Assembly: GCA_046350935.1 (NCBI GenBank)
Contig: JAXLZK010000024.1
Location: 1-56,371 of the forward strand
Direction: 5' to 3'
DNA length: 56,371 nucleotides
DNA from: Nitrobium sp046350935
Lineage (GTDB): Bacteria; Nitrospirota; Thermodesulfovibrionia; Thermodesulfovibrionales; Dissulfurispiraceae
Shown here: positions 1 to 8,799 of the stretch, one piece after another
Layout: the number at the start of each line of letters is the position of its first letter
Position numbering within the stretch: the stretch's first letter is position 1
Notes under the pieces: generated by a model
Database searches by the model: none
Seen by the model: only the letters and a program-made list of their open reading frames with translations
What the model was told of the DNA's origin: nothing
Translations under genes and position numbers: made by a program

Positions 1-636
1 CTCAGGGGAGAGACCTGCATCGAGCATATTCGTGAGAATTTCAATACCTTCTCGCTGGAGGAGAACTCTTACGATCTCATTTTTTCTGTGGGGACTATTC
101 ACCACGTGGAGAACCTGGAGTGGCTTTTCTTTCAAATTAACAAGGCACTTACTCCAAAGGGAGTTTTCGTCCTGAGGGATTATGTGGGGCCGAATCGGAT
201 GCAGTTCACCGAAGAGCAGCTCTCCTTGGTCAACAAAATCCTTGCCATTCTTCCCGAGAGGCTTAAGATAAGTTATCATAATATTGTTAAAGTCTCTTTC
301 ATCAACACTCCATTGGAAGATATTATCAAAGCTGATCCTTCCGAATCGGTACGGCCCCAGGATACTCTGCCCGTTATGAAGGAACATCTCGATGTCATAC
401 GGCTTGCGAACACTGGCGGAACGATTTTGCATCCATTATTGGGAGATATTGCTTCGAATTTTGAGAGCGACGAAAATGCGCTCACGATTCTTAAGCTCCT
501 GATCCTATTGGAAAATAGTCTTATTCAGAAAGGCGCCCTTTCCAGCGATTACGCGTTTTGCATGGCGCGAAAGAAGGTGGCCAGCAGGAACGGAGGTGGC
601 CCCGGCGCATGCAGCAATGACGAGAAACCACACTAG
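1..636 (+). CDS. SAM-dependent methyltransferase, 5'-truncated
   Basis: The reading frame is open from base 1, so the gene begins outside the window; about 211 codons are visible. The segment YDLIFSVGTIHHVENLE (residues about 24-40) looks like the strand-4/post-motif region of class I SAM methyltransferases, and it is followed by a hydrophilic helical C-terminal half. The SAM-binding glycine loop would lie upstream and is not seen. The next gene is a large glycosyltransferase, so a role in methylating a glycan or its lipid carrier is plausible, but that is inference. A GTG at 88 is internal and should not be taken as the start. Confidence 0.7.
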   Translation, partial: LRGETCIEHIRENFNTFSLEENSYDLIFSVGTIHHVENLEWLFFQINKALTPKGVFVLRDYVGPNRMQFTEEQLSLVNKILAILPERLKISYHNIVKVSFINTPLEDIIKADPSESVRPQDTLPVMKEHLDVIRLANTGGTILHPLLGDIASNFESDENALTILKLLILLENSLIQKGALSSDYAFCMARKKVASRNGGGPGACSNDEKPH

Positions 637-686
637 AACTAAAACGAGACTTCAGATAAGCCTACGGCAAAGAGCGACTTATTACC

Positions 687-759
687 GTCATTCCCGCAAG
701 CGAAGCGCGTCGGGAATCCTTCTTACAGCAGGAAACGATTCCGGACGAGCCGGAATGAC
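687..759. repeat. Dispersed inverted repeat (GTCATTCC...GGAATGAC)
   Basis: An imperfect palindrome bounded by GTCATTCC and GGAATGAC lies between the methyltransferase and the large glycosyltransferase. The left half contains a short internal hairpin (TTCCCG...CGGGAA). This is a REP/MITE-like intergenic repeat type common in many proteobacterial and Nitrospirota genomes. It carries no ORF. Confidence 0.6.
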
Positions 760-805
760 AAATTCATTTTGTCAGACGCTCTTATTGTGAGGGACGAGGA
801 AAACA

Positions 806-3800
806 ATGGAACCGCTTAATCCGGATAAAGACAGCCAACCCTTTCTGCCCGATAGGGATAAAGAGGGTTCTTGTGGTGCGCACAGCCACAGCGTGCAGGA
901 GAAGAATCCTTCCCTTGACGAGCTGAGGAATCTCCTTGCCGAAAGGGATGCGCGCATTGCGCTCCTCGAAAGGGAGCTGGTAGAGAAAGATACCGTTCTG
1001 CAGGGTATCTACCAGTCCGGAGGGTGGAAGCTCCTCAGGGTCTACTATGCAGTACGGGACCGCCTGCTCCCTCTGAACACCCGGAGAAGACTTGTCGTCA
1101 GACTGACGATGCATGTCCTCATGCATCCCCATGAGTACTTGAAGAAGCTGAACAGGACGAATATGCGAAAGCTTCTCTACTTCTATAAGAATTTCGATCC
1201 TGCGGTGGTCGAAAGGAAAATAGAGCAGAAGATAGAGGAATCCGTGCTCACTGCGTCTACCATGATAAAGTGCGAGAGTGCCCTGTTCTTTTCGCATATG
1301 GTGGAGGTTTCGGGATGGGCCATTTCACGAGAAGGAATCGAAAGAATTGACATTTATTGCGGTGATGCTCTCCTGGGGACCGCAACGTACGGTCAGCCGA
1401 GACCCGACGTGGAGAGTGCGTTTCCCTCGGTGGCGGGCAGTCTCCATTCCGGCTTCTTTTTCCATTCCGTCCTGCAGAGCGACGACCTCACACAGGGCTC
1501 CCCCTCCTTTCGCATCAGGGCGGTCACTGTATCAGGAGGGGTAGTCGAAGTGGAGCAACCGGTGGACGGCATCGATGCGTACGGTGATTACCTCGCAAAG
1601 GTGACCCCCACGGAGGATGCCCTTGCGTGGATGCGGGAGGTATACAGAAATTTTGCCGGGCAGCCCCGTATTACCGTTGCCCTGGGAGTGACAGGGGAGA
1701 CCTGTCCGCTTCTCCCGGACACTTTGCATTTCCTGATGGCGCAGACCTACCCCCTCTGGCAACTGGCGCTTTTCCATGGGGAGGACGTACCGTCCGCGGC
1801 AGTACAGGAAGCCCGGATGCTCCTCGGGGAGACAGCGGCGGGAGGTCATGCCATCAACGGAGGGAATCCCCCTCTCTCTGATTTTACGGGAGACTTCTTC
1901 TGCTTTATGACTGCCGGGGACCTGCTTGCCCCCGATGCTTTTTTCCGGATAGTGCAAAAGATCAACACGGAGACCGGTCTTGATCTCATTTATACGGACG
2001 AGGATTCCCTGAGGGAGGGAAAGAGACAGGACCCGTTCTTCAAGCCCGGCTGGTCCCCCGACCTGCTCCTGGGCATGAATTACATAGGGGACTTCTTCCT
2101 GGTGAAAAAAGAGCTCTTTTACAGGACGGGGGGGCTGCGCTACGGGAACTCTCCCGAAGGGCGGTTCGACCTCCTCCTCAGGGCGACGGAGAGTGCCGGG
2201 CATATCGGGCATGTGCCCCTGGTCCTGTATACGCGAGGCGGCAGTTCCGTGTGTTCTGCAGACCGGGGCAAGAGCATCATCGAAGAGGCGCTGCAGCGGC
2301 GAGGGATTTCCGGGACGGTGGTCGCTCTTCAGAAAGAAGGGGCCTATTGGGTGCAGCGGAGGATAGAGGGCTCTCCCCGGGTGAGCATCATTATTCCCAC
2401 GATGTACGGCAAGCCTGGCTTCTTCGACAGGTGCATCGGGTCCATTGTGGAGAAGAGCACCTATCGTAATTGCGAGATTATCATCATCGATACCAGCAGG
2501 GGAAAACTTCCCCTGGGAGAGTTGAAGCGAAAGATTCCTTCCTCTTTCGGACTCCGCGTCATAGAGTATAAGGATACCTTCAATTACTCCCGGGTGAACA
2601 ACCTTGCTGCTGCCGAGGCAGAGGGGGACTATTTCCTTTTTCTCAATGACGATACCGAGGTGATCACCCCAGGGTGGATTGAGGCTTTACTGGAATACGC
2701 GCAGCAGCCCGGCATCGGAGTGGTAGGGGCAAAGCTGCTCTACGATGATGAGAGCATCCAGCACGGGGGCATCTTCCTGGTGGACTACGGGGGAGGGGGC
2801 CGCCACGCGTTCCGTTTCTTTCCATCCGGTACCGCTGCCTATTACGGGCTGTCCGAGGTAGCCAGGAACTGCTCTGCCGTTACCTTCGCCTGTGTGATGG
2901 TGCCGAAAAGGGTTTTTCGGGAAGTGGGCGGACTGGACGAGGGGCTCCGGATCGAGTGCAACGATGTGGATTTCTGCCTGCGGGCGGGTGCGGCGGGGTA
3001 TTCTGTTGTCTGGACCCCTTTTGCGGTCCTTTATCATAAGGAACTGACCTCACGGGGGCCCGCAAATGTACTTGAGGATGTGGAGGCTTTCTGGAACCGC
3101 TGGAGACCCCTGCTCGAAAAGGGGGATCCCTATTACAATCCGAATCTGACCCTGGAGGCGGACAACTTTTCCCTCAATAAGAGGCCGGTTATCATGACTC
3201 ATCATGAGCCGAACCGTGCGGCATGCTTCATCCCCGAGGTGTACCGGAGCTCCGCACCGCTGCCGAAGGAGGTAAAGAATATCCTGGTACTCAAGCTCGA
3301 TCACCTGGGGGACCTTATTCTCAGCCTTCCCGCAGTGGCGCTTTTGAAGAGGAAATTTCCCGGTGCGCGGATCACCCTGCTCGTGGGCAGTTGGGCGAGA
3401 GCCATTGCGGAAGCGACGCCGGACGTGGATGAGGTGCTGACCTTCGATTTCTTCGATGAGAGGTCGGAGAAGGGGTTGCGCCAGCCCGGAAAGAAAGAGA
3501 AGGAGATGCTTGCCGAGAGGCTCCATGTCTATGGTTTTGATCTGGCCATCGATTTCAGGAAGCATCCCGAGACACGGGAGATTCTCCTGCTCTCGGGCGC
3601 CCGGTATACTGCCGGCTTCAGCCCGGAAGACGAATTCCCGTGGCTTTCCTTCAGCCTGAAGCTGAACGATGCCCTCGGGAATGTGCCCGGCCGGCGCTAC
3701 AAGCCCCATATTACCCTGCAGCTTGCCGCCCTTGTGGACGCCCTCCCCGTGGAGGGGGCCACGACCACTCCGTCCGGAGACATCGAGATACCGAAGCTGC

Positions 3801-4441
3801 GTTTCGATGCGGAACGCAACTTCCCCGAACGCTATACGCACCTGCGGCAGGCCGGGTTTCTTGCGGGGGTCCACCCGGGTGCCGGAGGCGCTATCAAACA
3901 GTGGCCGGCACGCCATTTCGCGCGGCTCGCCGATATGCTGATCGAAAGGGATGATGCGACAGTGATCATCTTCGGGGGAAGAGGCGAGAAAAAACTCGCC
4001 GCGGATATCCGTTCTTTCATGAAGCATGGAGAAAGGGCCGTCAACTGCGCGGGAGAGATATCCCTCGCCGAATTCATGGCGATGGCGGGGGCGTGCCACC
4101 TCTTCGTCGGAAACGACAGCGGCCCCTGCCACATTTCGGGCATCATGGGGGCACCCACCCTTGTAGTTTCCGGCGGGCAGGTCATGTCCCACGAGTGGCA
4201 TCCGCTCGGGCAGAAGACTCTGTCTGTCCGGCTTGGCGTCGGGTGCGCACCCTGCTACCGGGCATGGGCGGAACAGTGTCCCTATGATCTCAAGTGTCTC
4301 CGGTCCCTCTGGCCGGAAAGGGTCTGGGAGGCCTCACGGCATCTCCTTGCCCTGTCGGGCGCCCTGGGCAAGGGGGCAAACGGCAGGAGTGCGGAAGGGA
4401 GAGAGAGATGGAAGCTTCGTTGGAGTCTTATGGAGGTGTGA
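806..4441 (+). CDS. Multidomain glycosyltransferase: GT2-like + GT2 + GT9 fusion
   Basis: A 1211-residue cytoplasmic or membrane-associated glycan-assembly enzyme. In order: a short coiled coil (about 30-75), a beta-rich domain with SGWAIS (about 155-255), a degenerate GT2-like domain (about 275-490), a full GT2 domain opening with VSIIIPT and carrying LNDDTE as the DXD-type nucleotide-sugar site (about 525-800), and a GT9 heptosyltransferase-like domain starting ILVLKLDHLGDLILSLPA (about 825-1180) with FVGNDSGPCH near its end. GT9 enzymes transfer ADP-heptose-type sugars to LPS core, and GT2 enzymes transfer many sugars. The ATG at 806 follows a GAGG-type ribosome site. Combining three glycosyltransferase modules in one chain suggests sequential additions to one acceptor. 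Substrates cannot be read from the sequence. Confidence 0.88.
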   Translation: MEPLNPDKDSQPFLPDRDKEGSCGAHSHSVQEKNPSLDELRNLLAERDARIALLERELVEKDTVLQGIYQSGGWKLLRVYYAVRDRLLPLNTRRRLVVRLTMHVLMHPHEYLKKLNRTNMRKLLYFYKNFDPAVVERKIEQKIEESVLTASTMIKCESALFFSHMVEVSGWAISREGIERIDIYCGDALLGTATYGQPRPDVESAFPSVAGSLHSGFFFHSVLQSDDLTQGSPSFRIRAVTVSGGVVEVEQPVDGIDAYGDYLAKVTPTEDALAWMREVYRNFAGQPRITVALGVTGETCPLLPDTLHFLMAQTYPLWQLALFHGEDVPSAAVQEARMLLGETAAGGHAINGGNPPLSDFTGDFFCFMTAGDLLAPDAFFRIVQKINTETGLDLIYTDEDSLREGKRQDPFFKPGWSPDLLLGMNYIGDFFLVKKELFYRTGGLRYGNSPEGRFDLLLRATESAGHIGHVPLVLYTRGGSSVCSADRGKSIIEEALQRRGISGTVVALQKEGAYWVQRRIEGSPRVSIIIPTMYGKPGFFDRCIGSIVEKSTYRNCEIIIIDTSRGKLPLGELKRKIPSSFGLRVIEYKDTFNYSRVNNLAAAEAEGDYFLFLNDDTEVITPGWIEALLEYAQQPGIGVVGAKLLYDDESIQHGGIFLVDYGGGGRHAFRFFPSGTAAYYGLSEVARNCSAVTFACVMVPKRVFREVGGLDEGLRIECNDVDFCLRAGAAGYSVVWTPFAVLYHKELTSRGPANVLEDVEAFWNRWRPLLEKGDPYYNPNLTLEADNFSLNKRPVIMTHHEPNRAACFIPEVYRSSAPLPKEVKNILVLKLDHLGDLILSLPAVALLKRKFPGARITLLVGSWARAIAEATPDVDEVLTFDFFDERSEKGLRQPGKKEKEMLAERLHVYGFDLAIDFRKHPETREILLLSGARYTAGFSPEDEFPWLSFSLKLNDALGNVPGRRYKPHITLQLAALVDALPVEGATTTPSGDIEIPKLRFDAERNFPERYTHLRQAGFLAGVHPGAGGAIKQWPARHFARLADMLIERDDATVIIFGGRGEKKLAADIRSFMKHGERAVNCAGEISLAEFMAMAGACHLFVGNDSGPCHISGIMGAPTLVVSGGQVMSHEWHPLGQKTLSVRLGVGCAPCYRAWAEQCPYDLKCLRSLWPERVWEASRHLLALSGALGKGANGRSAEGRERWKLRWSLMEV

Positions 4442-4959
4442 GAACGAATAGGTAAGGGCTGGATAGGGAAGAACTTGCTTTGAGAAAAAAAGGCAGGGAC
4501 GTCAGTGACGAAGCTGCTCTACTTTTAAGAGGACAGAAAGGAGCAGCACCTGTCCAACAAGGTGCTGAAAAAGTTCTGCGTCAATTTTGGACAGAAAAGT
4601 CGACGCTCTCGATTCGACCCATGTGGATATCCCCCTAAAATGGGGTGTTTTGAGCAATAATCAACTTTTTCATCATTCTGTTTAATGATCCATACTACCT
4701 CTCCATCTTGGTTGCTGAATTCGATAAGAATTACACAATATTCGGTAATTTTTATCGAATTTTCTCTCAGTATATTCGTATAAGCTCTATCGATTTCCTT
4801 ATTTTCAAAGGGATATATATTTTGGAACAATTAGCATAATATTTGCTATAAACTTAAAAGTCCCAGAGCTTTCTAAAAACACAGCTAGGGATCGCCGGGC
4901 TTCAGCCCGGAGAGTGGGTTCATTACGAAACCCTAGTTACTGAAAAGGAGGCATTCAAG
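4442..4959. other. AT-rich intergenic region, no supported gene
   Basis: About 520 bp, clearly AT-richer than the flanks, especially 4640-4860. The only reading frame of note (minus, 4525-4830) begins at a TTG directly after a stop codon and has no ribosome site, so it is not called. The 3' part holds the structured leader described at 4885-4936. The composition suggests that this stretch, together with the secreted-protein gene and the IS element, is an inserted block. Confidence 0.5.
4885..4936 (+). promoter_or_regulatory. Structured 5' leader of the secreted-protein gene
   Basis: CTAGGG (4885-4890) pairs with CCCTAG (4931-4936) and encloses a perfect CCGGGC-TTCA-GCCCGG hairpin (4895-4910) and a weaker GGGTT/AACCC pairing. 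The structure ends about 12 nt before the AAGGAGG ribosome site of the gene at 4960. It matches no riboswitch class I can recognise. It may be a cis-regulatory or RNA-stabilising element. Confidence 0.4.
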
Positions 4960-6078
4960 ATGAGAAGAATAGCTATCATCTTAATCGTATTGCTTTACAC
5001 AGGATTGAGCTTTTCCACCGATACCCACCTGTTGTACAATCCGGGTCCTAATTATAAATGCTTTACTCTCATGGAGAATGCTGATGGGAACGGAAATACT
5101 TTTCCTGGCTATTTTGATGATGAAGCTGGCTGCAATTATGATGGAAATCCCGCAAATCTTGGCTATTGCTTTGCTTTTTATGGGGGTGGTGCAAATTGGG
5201 GCTCTAGTTCATGTCCCTCATGGTACGTTGTTACCTATGGGTGGGGTGCGGCTAACAAAGGGACTAATCCCGGCTGGGATGTGCAATACTCCAGGCCAAC
5301 TGGCCAAGCCTCCTGGGAGGTTACCGCCCGATCGCTTGCGAAGAATCTCACTTCTGGAGACCTGGTGAACTGCAATCTGCGTGAAGTGAGTATGATAAAT
5401 CATTTTTATGTATTTAATTCGTTAAAACCTAATGCCGCAACTTCTAATGGGCACTACCTGATGGGTTCCTTCAATAATGTATTTTTAAAATTTGAGGCAG
5501 CACTTAACAGTTACAGTGCAAATCCTGCTTGTAATGGTATTAGTAAACATGCAATTGTCAATGGAACTCTTGGTATTAGGTTTCCGAATGGAGCTGGTGT
5601 AAATGGAATTCCAGATAGCTATGGAAGTGCAAATGGAACAACCTATCTTTTCGAAGTAGTGCTGTTCAGTGGTGATTGGTGGGATTATGATTCAGGATCA
5701 TCGAATGATGGTAATGGCATTTACTTGAAGAATTGGAATGTCGACGCAGGGGGTAATTATACTTGCACTTGGGACCCCAACCAACCGCTCTCAATAAGTG
5801 ATCCTGATGCTAAATGTTATGTAAAGGCGTGGGTTAATAAGCTCCCCTATCCAGCTACAGCTCCAGTACTCACCACAACCTGGAGATCGTATACATTCGA
5901 AATGAAGAGTTTATTTGCGAGTAATAGCACTGACGGCAGCAGATATTTACCGCCCCCTCCCCCTGGCTATTCATGGAATGATGCGGATATTCAGTCTGCT
6001 GAGATATACGTATCGGTATATGGTGCTGATTTAGGTGCAGCAGCAAGAAATTTTGTTGTCATAGGGACAACCCCCTAA
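4960..6078 (+). CDS. Secreted protein of unknown function
   Basis: A 372-residue product with a clear signal peptide (MRRIAIILIVLLYTGLSFS) and no later membrane segment, so it is probably exported. The ATG at 4960 has a strong AAGGAGG site eight bases upstream. The mature part is rich in Gly, Asn, Trp and Tyr and holds about eight cysteines, which suggests disulfides and an extracellular beta-rich fold. A PPPPPG stretch lies near residue 330. I recognise no family. Its base composition is AT-richer than the glycosyltransferase genes on both sides, and an IS element lies just downstream, which fits horizontal acquisition. A polysaccharide-binding or degrading role would suit the location but is only a guess. 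Confidence 0.75.
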   Translation: MRRIAIILIVLLYTGLSFSTDTHLLYNPGPNYKCFTLMENADGNGNTFPGYFDDEAGCNYDGNPANLGYCFAFYGGGANWGSSSCPSWYVVTYGWGAANKGTNPGWDVQYSRPTGQASWEVTARSLAKNLTSGDLVNCNLREVSMINHFYVFNSLKPNAATSNGHYLMGSFNNVFLKFEAALNSYSANPACNGISKHAIVNGTLGIRFPNGAGVNGIPDSYGSANGTTYLFEVVLFSGDWWDYDSGSSNDGNGIYLKNWNVDAGGNYTCTWDPNQPLSISDPDAKCYVKAWVNKLPYPATAPVLTTTWRSYTFEMKSLFASNSTDGSRYLPPPPPGYSWNDADIQSAEIYVSVYGADLGAAARNFVVIGTTP

Positions 6079-6361
6079 AAGTCTGTTGAGAGTGAACAGT
6101 GCGATGCAAGTAAGTATGTTTGCCCTGAGTGGAGGGCAGGAAAATCCGTTCTCCCCCAGGAAAGCAGACAGTATCGTATATGTGAACAGATGTCTGTACG
6201 GCAAAAGCTCAACTCTTCAGATCACTCCAAAAAGATTTCCACTTCTATACACCTGGACGATGACATTCTGACCGGGTTTCTGAGTATGCCACGCGGCTTG
6301 CCGCGAGGGACCCATGCGCAGTCGGGATCTAATGCCCCGTGCGCGGAGTTGGGCAGGGAGC
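6079..6361 (+). other. Region between the secreted-protein gene and the IS element
   Basis: No independent gene is supported. The frame of the upstream gene stays open for 95 codons after its TAA, closing at a TAG at 6364-6366 just inside the IS left end. The 6086-6271 frame has no convincing start. It may be the remains of a longer original reading frame. Confidence 0.35.
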
Positions 6362-7697
6362 GATAGTGTCAAGAATCTTTCGCACATTGGCTTTCGGTGA
6401 CCTCAATCTGGTCTTACCTATGCTGCCGCCTCTCCGGCCATCTCACTGAGCCGGTCTACCTTCAGATACTGCTTCAGTCCCCACTTCGTACTGGCGATGT
6501 GCCTGAGCCGTGCTGCACGAGCATGAGGGCCGAGTTGCCATCCGGAAAACAGCCCACCACCGCAGTTCTCCGCCTGATCTCTCTCATGATCCGCTCAAGA
6601 GGATTATTCGTCCGTATCCTCCTCCAGTGCTCAGAGGGGAACTGGTAGTACCGTAAGGTCTCCTCTATGCCCTCCCTTACAATCTCCGCTGCTCGGCCCA
6701 GTTTCAGGACCTTGAGCTTCTCCACCACAGAAGAGGCTTTCTTCATCGCCTCTTTCTTGTCCTCCTGTGCATGGATTGCCTTGAGCATGGTGACCACTTC
6801 CTTGATCTTGCCCTTGGGCACCACTGTAAACACATTGCGGTAGAAATGCACCACACACCGCTGCCACTGCGCCTTGGGGTAGAACTCCCCCAATGATTCA
6901 ATAAGGCCAAGACACTTGTCCGAGATAAACAGCTCCACTCCCTTGAGTCCCCGCTTCTTCAGATACCTCAGAAACTCCCCCCAGCTGGCCTTGTCCTCTT
7001 TGGCCCCTTCCGCTACACCCAGTATCTCCCGATAGCCCTCTTTATCTACTCCAATAGCCACCAGCACCGAGACATTCCTTACCTCTCCAGCCCAACTCCT
7101 TTTAAGGGCTATACCGTCCAGATACACATACGGATGCTCCCCCTCTATGGGCCTCATCCTGTAGATCTTGGCATTCATGTTGGACACTGCTCCTGGGCTC
7201 ACCTTTGTCCCCCACAGGGCCTCGGTGATGTCCTCCACCCGCCTGACCGATACCCCTGCCAAGTACATCTCCACTAAGGCCTCCTCTACCGAGGATTCCC
7301 GCCGCTTGTACCGCTCGATGATCGCGGTCTCAAACGGCAGTGTTCTTAATTTCGGCACCTTGATGTCCACTTCTCCTGCCCTCGTATGGACCTTCCTTCG
7401 GTAGTGGCCTGCCCTGGTATCCTTACGAGCCTCTGTACGCTCATACCAGTGTGCACTACAGAGCCGGTCAGCCTCTTCGTCCAGCATCTTGTTCAAGGTC
7501 TCCTGGACCGAGCCCCTGACGATCTCCCCCAGGTGTTCCTTTACCTGCTCTTCGTTGATCTGGATAACGGGTGCCGCCTTTTTGGTACAATGTCTCATAA
7601 GTGGTCCTCTCTTTCTGGTTCTTTTGGTTTCTGGTAAATTCCATTAAACCAGATTGAGGACCACTTCTTAAATGTGCGAAAAATATTTTACGTTATC
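6362..7697 (-). mobile_element. IS256-family insertion sequence (1336 bp)
   Basis: The element is bounded by imperfect inverted repeats: the left end from 6362 and the reverse complement of the right end from 7697 both begin GATA, match at about 20 of the first 27 positions (sharing TTTCGCACATT) and share CCTCAATCTGGT further in. An exact 8-bp direct repeat, CAGGGAGC, flanks it at 6354-6361 and 7698-7705. IS256-family elements make 8-9 bp target duplications, so the ends are well defined. It carries one transposase gene, frameshifted (see 6418-7598). It sits between an unknown secreted-protein gene and a glycosyltransferase gene. Confidence 0.92.
6418..7598 (-). pseudogene. IS256-family transposase with a C-terminal frameshift
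   Basis: A mutator-type DDE transposase. Visible landmarks are YLDGI (first Asp), FISDKCLGL (second Asp) and NNPLERIMREIRRRT (Glu), in the usual order. The uninterrupted frame stops at 6474 with an aberrant tail after ALMLV. Shifting frame near 6515 restores a family-like end, ARLRHIASTKWGLKQYL, terminating at a TAG at 6418-6420. The restored length, 393 codons, is normal for IS256 transposases, and the missing length is exactly one base. The catalytic Glu lies before the break, so residual activity cannot be excluded. It may be a real single-base deletion or a sequencing error; no homopolymer is present at the site. Confidence 0.85.
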
Positions 7698-7738
7698 CAG
7701 GGAGCGCTCTGGGCGACCTGGCCTTTTCTTCGGAAAGC

Positions 7739-7767
7739 TTGCTAGCGCTGGGGGAAAAAGGTACAAT
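7739..7767 (+). promoter_or_regulatory. Sigma-70-type promoter for the glycan cluster
   Basis: TTGCTA (7739-7744), a 17-bp spacer and TACAAT (7762-7767) lie 27 bp upstream of the ATG at 7795, just outside the IS target duplication. The IS therefore did not separate this promoter from its gene. Confidence 0.5.
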
Positions 7768-7794
7768 CGTTGATAACATGATAAGTATCCTGCC

Positions 7795-8799
7795 ATGCCG
7801 AAGGTAAGCATTATTATCGTTAATTTCAACGGGGAGCGGGTCATCCGCGAGTGTCTGGCCGCCCTTGCGAGCCAGAGCTTCCGCGATTTCGAGATCATTA
7901 TCGTCGATAACGGGTCTGCTGACTGCTCCATTGCCGAGGTGGAGGGTTTTCTCAAGAGGAGCGGTGCGGCACTGCGGGCGATGCTGATCACCCTGCCCGA
8001 AAACCGCGGCTTTACCGGGGGAAATATAGAGGGCCTGCACCATTGCTCCGGCGAGTACATCGCTCTCCTGAACAATGACACGGAGGTGAAGGAGCGCTGG
8101 CTCGAAGAGCTTGTCACCGCCATGGACTCCCATCCCGAAGCGGGTATCTGCGCCTCGAAGATGATCGCCCATGGCACGGGCCGCATCGACAGCGCCGGCG
8201 ATCTATTCTCCACCACGCTGAAAGGTTTCAAGCGTGGAGAGGGAGAGCCCGTGGAGAGGTTTTGTGAGGGGGAGTACGTATTCGGCGCCTGTGCCGGGGC
8301 GGCCCTGTATCGGCGGAAGATGCTGGAGGAGGTCGGGTTCCTTGATGAGGATTTTTTTCTCATCCAGGAGGATACCGATCTGAACCTCCGGGCGCAATGG
8401 GCGGGATGGAGGACGGTGTACGTGCCGTCAGCCGTTGTCTCCCATAAGGTCAGGGCCTCCATCGGGGCCATGAGCGATACGGCAGTGTATTACAGCCTGC
8501 GGAACAGCGAGCTCGTCAGGATCAAGAATATCCCGGCGGGGGTGTTTCTCCGGTGTCTGCCCGCTTTTATTGTGGGAAGTATCGCCGAGCTCGTCTACTT
8601 CTCCCTGAAACACCGGCGTCCGGGGCTGTATGTAAAGGCGAAACGGGATGCGCTCCTGCTGCTCCCCCGGATGCTGCGGAAGAGGGCGGAGATTATGAGG
8701 AAACGAAAGGTGACTGGCGGCTTTCTTTATTCTCTGATGACGCCCGCATGGCGGAAAGATTTTCTGAAAGCGCGTCTCGGCAAGCTCCTCCATGGTTAG
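7795..8799 (+). CDS. Family 2 glycosyltransferase
   Basis: A 334-residue GT-A fold enzyme. It opens with VSIIIVNFNGERVIRECLAA, carries IIIVDNGSAD (nucleotide binding), LLNNDTEV as the DXD-type metal site (about residues 91-98) and QEDTDLNLRAQWAG, typical of rhamnosyltransferase-like GT2 proteins. The C-terminal third is basic with a hydrophobic helix (about 245-265) that may anchor it to the inner membrane. The ATG at 7795 is preceded by only a weak ribosome site. It overlaps the next glycosyltransferase by eight bases, indicating co-translation. The rhamnose-synthesis operon follows, so dTDP-rhamnose is a plausible donor, not proven. Confidence 0.88.
   Translation: MPKVSIIIVNFNGERVIRECLAALASQSFRDFEIIIVDNGSADCSIAEVEGFLKRSGAALRAMLITLPENRGFTGGNIEGLHHCSGEYIALLNNDTEVKERWLEELVTAMDSHPEAGICASKMIAHGTGRIDSAGDLFSTTLKGFKRGEGEPVERFCEGEYVFGACAGAALYRRKMLEEVGFLDEDFFLIQEDTDLNLRAQWAGWRTVYVPSAVVSHKVRASIGAMSDTAVYYSLRNSELVRIKNIPAGVFLRCLPAFIVGSIAELVYFSLKHRRPGLYVKAKRDALLLLPRMLRKRAEIMRKRKVTGGFLYSLMTPAWRKDFLKARLGKLLHG

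Noticed and set aside
4525..4830. 101-codon minus-strand frame in the AT-rich gap
   Set aside because: Only a TTG start directly after a stop, no ribosome site, no family likeness. A remnant of a mobile element is possible.
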